Assembly (NCBI GenBank): GCA_963837005.1
Contig: CAWIMC010000001.1
Location: forward strand, 1,736,001 to 1,800,000
Direction: 5' to 3'
Length of the DNA stretch: 64,000 nucleotides
Source: CALDTK01 sp963837005
Lineage (GTDB): Bacteria; Bacteroidota; Bacteroidia; Chitinophagales; Saprospiraceae
Positions 36,556 through 45,225 of the stretch are shown here, piece after piece. The translations under genes were made by a program, and so were the position numbers. A model generated the notes under the pieces. It searched no databases and was not told the origin of the DNA. It saw only the letters and a list, made by a program, of their open reading frames with translations. The stretch's first letter is position 1, and the number at the start of each line of letters is the position of its first letter.

Positions 36556-37643
36556 AGTACTCGACCAAATTTATTTAAACATGTTTTCTAGGTGGAAGTC
36601 GATGTTAAACAATCCTTCTCCGTACGACACCAAGATCGTCTTTATCCGCTCATGCAACTCTTCCTTGCTGTTGTAGTCTCCGGGTCGCAGCCACTCGTGT
36701 TTCATCTTTCGATAGAGTGTCTCGATGATGTTGAGGTGCGGACAGTACGCCGGGAGGTAGTACAACTCCAGGCCCTGTCCTCGCCACCGCGCGACCTCGG
36801 CCTCGACGAGGGCTGAGCGGTGCCACGGGACGTTGTCGAGCACGATCACCGTCGGGCGGGTGATCGTCGCGGCGAACGCCGAGACCCACTCAATCACCTG
36901 TCGGGAGTCCACCGTGCCCGTGGTCACGAAGCTCGTTAAGGCCCCGGTGTAACCCAGGAGCCCGAAGACATTCAGGCGACCGCCCTTACTACTACGCAGC
37001 CCGTATTGTCGCCCGCGCTTGATCCACCCGTACGGCACGTTGGGCTCGAGGCTGAAGGCGGTCTCGTCGGCGAAGCGCACGTCGCACTCCCCGAGGAACG
37101 CCAGGGCCGTCAACGCCTCGAGCGACTCGCGGGCCGCGGCTATCTCGGCCTCCGGAGGCCGCTTCGCCGCTTGTCGCCGGAAGCGCTTCCACGCGTAATT
37201 GTTTTTTTTAGCACTCACTTCAAGGTCTGCGTCGACATCGCTGTGCCGGTGAGGGCCTCGATCTTGACGACGGCCTCGGAGAGCTTCTGAGGGTACTCCT
37301 CGACGATGGCCTCGATGGCGTCGAGGAGTGCGCGGTTGTCGAAGCGCACGATCGGCGGGCGGCCCTGGCCCTTGGCCGTGAAGAGACCCTCGACGCCGTC
37401 GGTCTCGAAGCGGTCGAACCACTTGCCTACCGTCTGCCGCGTCGTGCGCTCGAGGGCAGCGATGTCGTGAATCCCAAATCCGAGGTCGCTCATCAGAATC
37501 ATGTTACACCGCGACCGCAGGGTCGCGCGCTTGTCGGTGCGACGGATGTGCTCGAGGTGGGTGATCTCGGCGTCGGAAAGGTTGATAAATCGTGTGGCCA
37601 TCACCTTTGCATGCAAAAGTCAAGCTAAATTTGATCGAGTACT
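36556..37643 (-). mobile_element. IS630-family insertion sequence, copy 1 (decaying)
   Basis: The element is 1088 bp with 18-bp terminal inverted repeats: left AGTACTCGACCAAATTTA (36556-36573), and at right its complement with a T for C. It is flanked by TA on both sides (36554-36555, 37644-37645), the TA duplication expected for IS630/Tc1-mariner elements. It is nearly identical to copy 2 and in the same orientation. Confidence 0.93.
36571..37616 (-). pseudogene. IS630 transposase, copy 1, with premature stop
   Basis: The helix-turn-helix half (LSDAEITHLEHIRRTDKRAT, RTTRQTVGKWFDRFE) ends at a TGA (37215-37217) a few codons before the A8 slip site at 37202-37209. The catalytic half continues in the -1 frame: first Asp in VRFADETAF, second in VLDNVPWHRS, Glu in NIIETLYRKMKHEW. 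Copy 2 has no stop there and reads DNAPWH and LWRKMK, the usual family residues. Copy 1 thus has a broken fusion and two changes at conserved catalytic-core positions. Confidence 0.88.
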
Positions 37644-37644
37644 T

Positions 37645-37897
37645 ACCAAGTCAATGTGGAGGCCGCTGAAGTTGGTCATCACGCCTCCGAGCGTCTGGGC
37701 CAGCGGCACGACGATGGCCAGCGGCAAAAATAGCATACACGATTCGAGGAGGAGCATGTGGATGTTGCCCAGCCTGTCGAACTAATTGTTGGCCAGCCCC
37801 CGGAACAGCAGCGCACAATGGTTCTGCCTTTGGCGGCTGTCACGAACTGCGGACGGCAGAACACGAGTAGTTTCATGAAGTAGCGTAAGGACGACAT
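37645..37897 (-). pseudogene. Fragment of a membrane protein gene cut by IS copy 1
   Basis: On the minus strand a frame with an in-frame TAG reads ALLFRGLANN, stop, FDRLGNIHMLLLESCMLFLP, LAIVVPLAQTLGGVMTNFSG and ends abruptly at the IS boundary. The hydrophobic pattern is that of a transporter-like membrane segment. The family is not recognised and no start is preserved. GC here is higher than in the following T9SS genes, so it is likely the residue of an older gene. Confidence 0.45.
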
Positions 37898-38020
37898 GGC
37901 AAATGAAGAAAATTTGTTAACGATAGCCTAACATCTCTGACAAACGAAAGATTTGTCATGCAAATATTCCAAAAGGGATATCTTGCACCCGATATTCTTT
38001 CTCACATCAATCGTGTACTC

Positions 38021-39187
38021 ATGACAGTTCCTCACTTCCGCGCTTCCGCAGTATCGCTATTTAGCCCTCTATTAGCAATGTTTGTGATGGTCGCTCTGAA
38101 CTCCGCATCAGCGCAGGTCGGCATCTCTGGTGGATGTAGCAGCATCACAGTTACACAAATTCCTAATTACTCTAATACATTATTTGCTGGGGGAGCACCT
38201 AGTTCCAGTTCGTCGAGTTGTAATAACGACGCTTTCGCCGACTGCGCAAGGGTCTTGGGGGGAGTGCCGAATAGTATGAAGCCAAAGTACGTCCTGGATC
38301 GACTGATCAACGGACAATTCTTGCAAGTTACGGGTGAACAGTTTGAAACCTCCTTTGCGAATCAACCCAAGGGGTTTTATAGGGTTCGCGCTACAATAGC
38401 CGTGATAGACTATAATGACTGCCCAAAATCTCCTGCAAGCCAAACGATCACCTGTATTTTCAATACGGCCGGACAGCTAATTGGCACGAAAGGTATCTAC
38501 CCTTCGACGCCTCAGTTCACCTCGAATACGGCAATGGTCGGCGTCACGGACGCCAGCGACAACGAGTTTACTTTCACCGAGAGCTTCCCCTCAAACGGAA
38601 CCAATCAGGCGGACGCTAACGAGAATGTGCTTGTCGTGCCGATAGGGGATCAAGAATATAATCTCCGTCACTTGGCGGTGTTTGAGTTTCAAAATGGGCA
38701 AAATACTGGTTATGCATCCACCAACTGGCAAACAGCGCCGTTAACCACGTTCTCGTTAAATGATTTTTGGGGGAGTTTTGGCAATGGACCTCTAAAACCT
38801 TTTGCTACCTATGAGATTCAACTAGCCACGGAGAACAGCCAGTGCAGAAATGCTATTGAGTTCCAGGGAACTAATACCTGGAACGCGCGCGAGATTGACT
38901 TCTTTATATGCCCTACAGGGACTGGTTGTTTACAGTTCGAACGTGGATCAGCAATCCGTATGTATCCAAATCCTGCATCTAGCGAGATCCAAGTTGAGGG
39001 TCTTGTCAAGATCGAATGGCAAGGTCATCAATTGGAAATTCTGGATGCCCTTGGTAGGATAGTGACCCACGTCACTTTAACTGATCGCCGGGTGGATGTT
39101 TCTAATCTCGATGATGGTGTATATTTTGCACGTATCATCTTAGATGAGACGGTGATCCATAATCAGAGAATTATTATCGCAAAATAA
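38021..39187 (+). CDS. T9SS type A sorted secreted protein in AT-rich island
   Basis: From the ATG at 38021 a signal peptide (residues about 10-33, ending ASAQ) leads into a Cys-containing secreted region (GGCSSITVTQIPNY, SSSCNNDAFADC) and a type A T9SS tail (IRMYPNPASSEIQVEG, LEILDALGRIV, LDDGVYFARIILD). No domain of known function is recognised. Codon use is clearly more AT-rich than outside the IS copies, and the dispersed word is absent, both pointing to recent acquisition. It is followed 22 bases later by another T9SS protein. Confidence 0.82.
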   Translation: MTVPHFRASAVSLFSPLLAMFVMVALNSASAQVGISGGCSSITVTQIPNYSNTLFAGGAPSSSSSSCNNDAFADCARVLGGVPNSMKPKYVLDRLINGQFLQVTGEQFETSFANQPKGFYRVRATIAVIDYNDCPKSPASQTITCIFNTAGQLIGTKGIYPSTPQFTSNTAMVGVTDASDNEFTFTESFPSNGTNQADANENVLVVPIGDQEYNLRHLAVFEFQNGQNTGYASTNWQTAPLTTFSLNDFWGSFGNGPLKPFATYEIQLATENSQCRNAIEFQGTNTWNAREIDFFICPTGTGCLQFERGSAIRMYPNPASSEIQVEGLVKIEWQGHQLEILDALGRIVTHVTLTDRRVDVSNLDDGVYFARIILDETVIHNQRIIIAK

Positions 39188-39208
39188 CGGGAATTTAATG
39201 GCAAGCAT

Positions 39209-40624
39209 ATGCAGTGCATAATACTGATCACCAGCATGATATTGCTTTGGGCTACGTCAATGCCTGGACAGACTTTCGAGCTAGTCCCAAATGGAAGCTT
39301 CGAAACTGTGTCGAGTTGTCCTAAAGATACCCTACAACTCGAGCTATCCACACCTTGGTTTGGACTTAGTGGTAAAAGTACTTTGTGGGCAGCGTGTGCA
39401 GCCCGTGAAGAGTTGCGCCCACCACAAGGTAGTGCCTGGAAGCAATATGGCAACGCATATCAACTACCTCAAAATGGCCTCAATCATGCGGGATTTTCAA
39501 ACTGGACCACCTTTCCTACGCAACCGGTAGAATACATTGGTGTGCGGCTGATACAGCCTTTACAACGGGGACAGACTGGAGTAGTCACTTTCTATGCCGC
39601 ACCTGATGTCACGCCTACAAACGCTTTCACGGCCGCGACCTACACCAATGCTATTGGCGCGGGTCTATTGGTAGATACAGTTGGGATAACCCAGAGCAGT
39701 ATACTCAGCTCCTTATTCCCGATCGCGCAACTGGCGGAGCCCCTCATCGATACCGCAGGATGGACGAAGGTTAGCTCCTGCTTTACCGCAAAAGGTGGTG
39801 AGCGCTACCTTGTTTTGGGCAATATGCTCCCGGTCGACCAAGTCAAGCGCTTCTATCCTTCTTTCAAGCCTGGTGGAGAACGTACCTACATATATGTAGA
39901 TAATGTATCACTCCAACTCTTCGATCCCTATCCAGACACAATCATAGTCTGCAAAGGTTCAGAGGTCGATTTGCGCGTAGAACTCTCAGATTATCAGATC
40001 TCTGCCAAACCATGTCCACCGCTGCTTTCCGCCCCATGTCGCGATAGTAGCTTTATCCAGACGGTGACGGCGACGAGCGGAAATTGCGTATTGCGAGACA
40101 CCAGCCGCGTGCTGGTATTAGGTGGATCTAACGAGGTATCCTATAAAAGGCAGAAGTGCAAGGGTAAATCGATATCTCTCTCGCCTGCAATACTCGGATT
40201 GATTTTATGGGAGGATGGAGATTCACAACCATTTAAACTAGTTGAAATGCCTGGCGATTACTTCGCCACGATAACAAATGAGTGTGGTACCACACGTGTA
40301 TTCTATGATGTTTCCGATGTAGATTGTGATTGCGAAATTTTGGCACCTAATGCATTTTCACCGAATAATGACGGAATCAACGATATATTCGAATTTAAGA
40401 CCAGTTGTCCATTCAGCATTACTCAAACCACACTACGGATCTTTGACCGTTGGGGTGGGCTTTTATTCGAGGTTAAGGGTGACTCGATACCATTCTGGGA
40501 TGGTAGTGTTAATGGGGTTGGTCTCAACGTTGGAGTTTACGTCTATACTCTTTCTTATGTGACCACTACCGAGGACGGAATAGTCGGGCGGACCGACGCC
40601 GGTACAATAGAGCTTATTCAATAA
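39209..40624 (+). CDS. T9SS type B (gliding-motility-associated C-terminal) protein in AT-rich island
   Basis: A signal peptide (MQCIILITSMILLWATSMPG) precedes a region with FELVPNGSFETVSSCP and GERTYIYVDNVSLQL, a jelly-roll-like carbohydrate-binding pattern seen in Bacteroidota surface proteins. The end is a canonical type B CTD: LAPNAFSPNNDGINDIFEF, LRIFDRWGGLLFE, GVYVYTLSY. It has the same AT-rich composition as its neighbour and probably shares its operon. It ends 28 bases before IS copy 2. Confidence 0.88.
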   Translation: MQCIILITSMILLWATSMPGQTFELVPNGSFETVSSCPKDTLQLELSTPWFGLSGKSTLWAACAAREELRPPQGSAWKQYGNAYQLPQNGLNHAGFSNWTTFPTQPVEYIGVRLIQPLQRGQTGVVTFYAAPDVTPTNAFTAATYTNAIGAGLLVDTVGITQSSILSSLFPIAQLAEPLIDTAGWTKVSSCFTAKGGERYLVLGNMLPVDQVKRFYPSFKPGGERTYIYVDNVSLQLFDPYPDTIIVCKGSEVDLRVELSDYQISAKPCPPLLSAPCRDSSFIQTVTATSGNCVLRDTSRVLVLGGSNEVSYKRQKCKGKSISLSPAILGLILWEDGDSQPFKLVEMPGDYFATITNECGTTRVFYDVSDVDCDCEILAPNAFSPNNDGINDIFEFKTSCPFSITQTTLRIFDRWGGLLFEVKGDSIPFWDGSVNGVGLNVGVYVYTLSYVTTTEDGIVGRTDAGTIELIQ

Positions 40625-40652
40625 GAGATAACTCCGCAGTTCATTGTTACTA

Positions 40653-41740
40653 AGTACTCGACCAAATTTATTTAAACATGTTTTCTAGGTGGAAGTCGAT
40701 GTTAAACAATCCTTCTCCGTACGACACCAAGATCGTCTTTATCCGCTCATGCAACTCTTCCTTGCTGTTGTAGTCTCCGGGTCGCAGCCACTCGTGTTTC
40801 ATCTTTCGCCAGAGTGTCTCGATGATGTTGAGGTGCGGACAGTACGCCGGGAGGTAGTACAACTCCAGGCCCTGTTCTCGCCACCGCGCGACCTCGGCCT
40901 CGACGAGGGCTGAGCGGTGCCACGGGGCGTTGTCGAGCACGATCACCGTCGGGCGGGTGATCGTTGCGGCAAACGCCGAGACCCACTCAATCACCTGTCG
41001 GGAGTCCACCGTGCCCGTGGTCACGAAGCTCGTCAAGGCCCCGGTGTAACCCAGGAGCCCGAAGACATTCAGGCGACCGCCCTTACTACTACGCAGCCCG
41101 TAATGTCGCCCGCGCTTGATCCACCCGTACGGCACGTTGGGCTCGAGGCTGAAGGCGGTCTCGTCGGCGAAGCGCACGTCGCACTCCCCGAGGAACGCCA
41201 GGGCCGTCAACGCCTCGAGCGACTCGCGGGCCGCGGCTATCTCGGCCTCCGGAGGCCGCTTCGCCGCTTGTCGCCGGAAGCGCTTCCACGCGTAATCGTT
41301 TTTTTTAGCACTCGCTTCAAGGTCTGCGTCGACATCGCTGTGCCGGTGAGGGCCTCGATCTTGACGACGGCCTCGTAGAGCTTCTGAGGGTACTCCTCGA
41401 CGATGGCCTCGATGGCGTCGACGAGTGCGCGGTTGTCGAAGCGCACGATCGGCGGGCGGCCCTGGCCCTTGGCCGTGAAGAGACCCTCGACGCCGTCGGT
41501 CTCGAAGCGGTCGAACCACTTGCCTACCGTCTGCCGCGTCGTGCGCCCGAGGGCAGCGATGTGGTGAATCCCAAATCCGAGGTCGCTCATCAAAATCATG
41601 TTACACCGCGACCGCACCGTTGCGCGTTTGTCGGTGCGACGGATGTGCTCGAGGTGGGTGATCTCGGCGTCGGAAAGGTTGATAAATCGTGTGGCCATCA
41701 CCTTTGCATGCAAAAGTCAAGCTAAATTTGATCGAGTACG
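40653..41740 (-). mobile_element. IS630-family insertion sequence, copy 2 (probably intact)
   Basis: The 1088-bp element has 18-bp terminal inverted repeats (40653-40670 and 41723-41740) and flanking TA (40651-40652, 41741-41742). With copy 1 in the same orientation it brackets a 3.0-kb AT-rich segment. It inserted at the 3' edge of a RelE/ParE-type gene. Confidence 0.93.
40668..41713 (-). CDS. IS630 transposase made by -1 frameshifting
   Basis: The 5' frame (helix-turn-helix, Arg-rich linker, QTLKRVLKK) meets an A8 run at 41299-41306 (CTAAAAAAAACG). A -1 slip joins it to the DDE frame (KKNDYAWKRF ... VRFADETAF ... VLDNAPWHRS ... NIIETLWRKMKHEW). This is the usual expression mode of IS630-type elements; the slip site is also intact in copy 1. 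The catalytic D, D and E are all present. Cut-and-paste transposition into TA is expected. Confidence 0.9.
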
Positions 41741-41826
41741 TAGTAGTGCTGAATTTCGACCAGGTCTTCGATTGCCTCCTCGGAAATCTCTACGTCGTAA
41801 ATCTCTGCGTCTTGGCGGCTACGCGC
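41741..41826 (-). pseudogene. N-terminal fragment of a RelE/ParE-type toxin cut by IS copy 2
   Basis: Overlapping the end of the 93-residue gene upstream, a second frame reads IYDVEISEEAIEDLVEIQHY and is interrupted at the TA where the IS inserted. The pattern is that of the first helix and strand of RelE/ParE toxins (VxISxxAxxDLxEIxxY). The remainder is not found at the other IS flanks: joining the left flank of copy 2 gives an immediate TAG, and joining that of copy 1 gives unrelated sequence. The start codon is not resolved. Confidence 0.55.
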
Positions 41827-42071
41827 CTTTGCACCTCGCGTTTGGCGTCGTCGATAGCGTAGAGCGTTCCGGCGCGCCGTTGGGCTTTAGCGCTTTCGAA
41901 CCGCTGTTCTAGCGCAAGCGTATCGGTGAGGTCGAAGCCACGAGTTTGCTCTGTTAAAGCTTGCTCGATGGCTACTTGTACTAATCTCAGACGTTCCGGC
42001 GCCACGGTATCCAGCATCGCGTGAAGTTCCTGCCGCAGATCGCCGTCGCGGGATGAGGTCTGGGATTCCAT
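41790..42071 (-). CDS. Putative antitoxin-like small protein (orphaned)
   Basis: The product has 93 charged residues and helical patterns (LRQELHAMLDTVAPERLRLV, ALEQRFESAKAQRRAG). It is placed directly before, and overlapping, the toxin fragment, the arrangement of type II antitoxin genes. There is no clear DNA-binding motif, so the antitoxin role rests on context. Its partner is truncated. Confidence 0.55.
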   Translation of the reverse strand: MESQTSSRDGDLRQELHAMLDTVAPERLRLVQVAIEQALTEQTRGFDLTDTLALEQRFESAKAQRRAGTLYAIDDAKREVQRRVAAKTQRFTT

Positions 42072-42153
42072 AGCGTGAATTTACATCCTATACTTCATTG
42101 CCCCTTCAACACTTCCCCCTTCAACAATTCCCCTTCGACACTTCAAACTTGAC

Positions 42154-43275
42154 TCAGAGCCCACTCCCCAGCCCAATCATTACCGTACTCACGCCAATCA
42201 CCCCGAGCCCAGTCCACAGTGCCCGCCGCGCCGCCGGACCCGCCCCGCGCCACTCCCCCAGGTACAAGCCCCACAGCGTCGAGGTCATGATGATGAACGC
42301 CATGTGCAGCGTCCAGCTCGCGAACTCGAAGCGCTCGCCGAGTAAGGTGGCCCCCATGCCGTACAGGAAGAACTGCATATACCACGTCGCGCCCCCGAGA
42401 CTCGCCCAGGCGTAGTTGCCCGCCAGGGGTGTGCTGCTGTCCCCATAATCCACGTAGCTGCGCTTCTGGATGTTGAGCCAGAGACAGTAGAGGCCGTTGG
42501 TCGTGAGGCCGCCGAGCAGCAGGACCACCAGCGTGGCGTTGTTCTGAAACAGCGAGTCCGCCCCGGCCGCCACGGCCCCTTCCGAGATCGGCGCCCCGGC
42601 CGCCAGCCCGAAGGCAAAGCAGGCACTCAATATCCCACTCACCACCGCCACCGTGAGCCCGCGCGACATCGAGAAGGCGGCCGCGTCCTGGCCATCACCC
42701 GCGTCTTTACTGGCAGCTACGCCGTGGCCATCCGCAAGGCCGCTGTCGTCGAGCTCCTGCGGCGCCCCTACCGACGGCTCCGCCACCGCCGCCAGTAGGG
42801 CTTTCTCCTTCAGTATCCCGGCTCGTCCGCAAAAGGCAATGCCCCCGAGGCACACCACGACTCCGAGCAGCGTCACCGCGCCCGCCGTGGTCCCGGCCAG
42901 CGCCCCGAGCGTACCCGCGTACAGCGGCGGCACCACCGTCCCCACCGCGGCCGTAAAGCCCAGCGCCACGGCCATCCCCAGCGAGACCCCGAGGTAACGT
43001 AGGGCCAGCCCGAAGGTGAGTCCCCCGATGCCCCACAGCACCCCGAAGCCGTAGGTGTACATGAGTGTCTCCGTCGGCGCCGCCGCAATCACCTCCCGAA
43101 ACCCCGGCACCGTCAGCGCCGCCGCCACCGCCGGCACGATCAGCCAGGCCATCAGCCCCAGCACCAGCCAACTCGACTCCCAGGCCCAGCCCTTGACCTT
43201 TTGCGTGGGCACGTAAAAACTCCCCGCCGCAAAGCCGCCGAGCGCGTGGAGGAGAAGACCGAAGACTGCATTCAT
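42154..43275 (-). CDS. RhaT-like sugar/proton symporter
   Basis: The protein has 373 residues and about ten transmembrane segments. Hallmarks are GGFAAGSFYVPTQKVKGWAW at the N-terminus, GVLWGIGGLTFGLALRYLGV in the middle and TSTLWGLYLGEWRG near the end, which match the L-rhamnose/proton symporter family. A cytoplasmic loop (residues about 165-200) is Asp/Gly-rich and unusually long. It is divergent from the isomerase-like gene 160 bases away, suggesting joint use of a deoxy- or pentose sugar; the sugar itself is not certain. Confidence 0.88.
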   Translation of the reverse strand: MNAVFGLLLHALGGFAAGSFYVPTQKVKGWAWESSWLVLGLMAWLIVPAVAAALTVPGFREVIAAAPTETLMYTYGFGVLWGIGGLTFGLALRYLGVSLGMAVALGFTAAVGTVVPPLYAGTLGALAGTTAGAVTLLGVVVCLGGIAFCGRAGILKEKALLAAVAEPSVGAPQELDDSGLADGHGVAASKDAGDGQDAAAFSMSRGLTVAVVSGILSACFAFGLAAGAPISEGAVAAGADSLFQNNATLVVLLLGGLTTNGLYCLWLNIQKRSYVDYGDSSTPLAGNYAWASLGGATWYMQFFLYGMGATLLGERFEFASWTLHMAFIIMTSTLWGLYLGEWRGAGPAARRALWTGLGVIGVSTVMIGLGSGL

Positions 43276-43400
43276 AAACTCGCCCCCGACGTCGCTGTGC
43301 GGGTGCCGGAAAGTAGGCCCCCCACCCGCGGGCGCTGTCCTGACCCCGCGTGAGGGGCGCCGCCGCTACCTTCCATCGCCCCAAGACCTTCCTCGCCACC

Positions 43401-43436
43401 ATTCCCGCCACCATTCCCGCCGCTATTCCCGCCGCC
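43401..43436 (+). repeat. Three tandem 12-bp units before a start codon
   Basis: ATTCCCGCC followed by ACC, GCT and GCC: three head-to-tail 12-bp copies ending directly at the ATG of the isomerase-like gene. Because 12 is a multiple of three, expansion would change the leader or N-terminus without shifting the frame. Confidence 0.8.
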
Positions 43437-44942
43437 ATGTCCGCTACTTCAGCTTCCGCCAAAACCTCCGCGACGTCCAGTACTTCGTCCGCCTTTAAGG
43501 TTGGCCTCTTCGGCATCGGGCTCGACACCTACTGGCCGCAGTTCGAGGGACTTCACGAGCGCCTGCTCGGCTACCAAACCGAGGTGGCCGAGCGCCTCAC
43601 CGCCGAGACCCACGCCGCCGTCGTCGACCTCGGCATCGTCGACACGCCCCAACGCGCCCGCGAAACCGCCGCCCAACTCAACGCCGCCGCCGTCGACCTA
43701 ATCATCCTCTACATCACGACCTACGCCCTCTCGCACACGGTGCTGCCGGTCGTCCAGGGCGTGCGCGCGCCCATCGTCGTGCTCAACGCCCAGCCCGTGG
43801 CCCGCATCGACTACGCGTACATCAACGCCCTCGGCGACCGCGGCCGCGCCACCGGCGAGTGGCTCGCGCACTGCCAGGCCTGCTCCGCCCCCGAGATCGC
43901 GAGCGTCATGCGGCGCGCGCGACTGCCTTTCCGCCTCGTGACCGGCTACCTCCAGGAGGACTACCTCTGGCGCGAACTCGGCGAGTACGTCCGCGCCGCG
44001 CAGGTCGTAAAAGGCCTCCGCGAGTCCCGCATTGGCCTGGCCGGTCATTACTACAACGGCATGCTCGACGTCTACTCCGACTTGACGCGCTTGGCTGGTG
44101 TCTTCGGGTGTCACTTCGAGTTGGTGGAGTTCAGGAGCCTGGTGGGCTTTCGCCAAAACTTGGGGGGGGGGCCGAGGGTGCCTCAGACACCCATACGCCC
44201 CTCCAAGCCAAACGCACCGAACTCGCCGCCGCCTTCACCATCGACCCGGCCTGCTCGGAAGCCGAACTCGACCGCGCCGCCCGCACCTCCCTGGCGCTCG
44301 ACCAGCTCGTCGAAACGCACGACCTCCACGCGCTGGCTTACTACTACGAAGGCGACGGTGACGCCGAGGCGCTCGACGTGGTGACCTCGCTCATCCCGGG
44401 CCTCACGCTGCTTACCGGCCGTGGCATCCCGGTGGCGGGCGAGTACGAGGTCAAGAATGTACTCGCGATGAAGATGCTCGACCTGCTCGGGGCGGGTGGC
44501 TCTTTCAGCGAGTTTTACGCGCTCGACTTCGTGGATGACGTGGTGCTGTTCGGGCACGACGGTCCGGCGCACCCGCGCATCGCCGACGGGGCGGTGAGGC
44601 CTCGTGCCGGTGCCCGTCTACCACGGCAAACCTGGATCCGGGCTCAGCATCCAGATGTCAGTGGCGCACGGGACGGTGACGCTGCTGTCCGTCTGCGAAG
44701 GTGGCGAGGGCGATGTCTGGCTCACGGTGGCCGAGGGCGAGAGCGTCCCCGGCCCCGTGCTCGAGATCGGCAACACCAACTCTCGCTACCGCTTCCCGGT
44801 GTCTGCCCGCGCCTTCACGGACGCCTGGACGAAGGCCGGCCCCAATCACCACTGCGCGATTGGCGTGGGCCACGTGGCGGGGGTTTTGGCGAAAGCCGCA
44901 GACTTGTGGGGCGTGGGGTGTAAAGTGGTGGCGACCAAGTAA
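43437..44942 (+). pseudogene. L-fucose/L-arabinose isomerase-like protein with two frameshifts
   Basis: Three consecutive frames together form one about 500-residue protein: FKVGLFGIGLDTYWPQFEGL and GHYYNGMLDVYSDLTRLAGV (frame 1), LTGRGIPVAGEYEVKNVLAM and FYALDFVDDVVLFGHDGPAH (frame 2), VYHGKPGSGLSIQMSVAHGT and GPNHHCAIGVGHVAGVLAK (frame 3). The metal-site Glu, Asp and His of the fold are in the second and third parts. The first break lies in a run of ten G (44162-44171), the second near 44600. The G10 run could be an error hotspot or a phase-variable switch. The enzyme would interconvert an aldose and ketose; it pairs with the divergent RhaT-like transporter. Confidence 0.82.
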
Positions 44943-44965
44943 GTGTCGGAAGGCCGTGGTGAACT

Positions 44966-45050
44966 TCCGCGTTGGGCTTCGTGAATGCCGGGCGCGCGGC
45001 TGGCGGTGTGTCACCGCCCGCGCCTAGTATTCACTACGCCCAACGCGGGA
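44966..45050. repeat. Long intergenic hairpin A
   Basis: CGCGTTGGGC (44968-44977) pairs with GCCCAACGCG (45038-45047), GTGAAT with ATTCAC, GGCGCG with CGCGCC, and the tip GGCGGTG-TGT-CACCGCC closes with a three-base loop. It lies just after the isomerase-like gene. Confidence 0.75.
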
Positions 45051-45071
45051 TGGAAATCTCAAAATTAGGCC

Positions 45072-45148
45072 TGCCTTCGTTGGTCGGCAGGCCTCGGCGC
45101 GGGCGGTGACACACCGCCAGCGCCGAGGCCTGCCGACCAACGAAGGCA
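45072..45148. repeat. Long intergenic hairpin B, perfect 29-bp arms
   Basis: Arm 45072-45100 is the exact reverse complement of 45120-45148. Inside, GGCGGTG (45102-45108) pairs with CACCGCC (45112-45118), giving a stem of about 36 pairs with one mismatch and a three-base loop. Its tip is the reverse complement of the tip of hairpin A. Confidence 0.88.
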
Positions 45149-45225
45149 AACACCTCACCTCAGTACAGCCCCTGGATCACCGCCCCCTCCTCACTTCCTA
45201 TTCTCTCTACACCCAACCCAAACAC

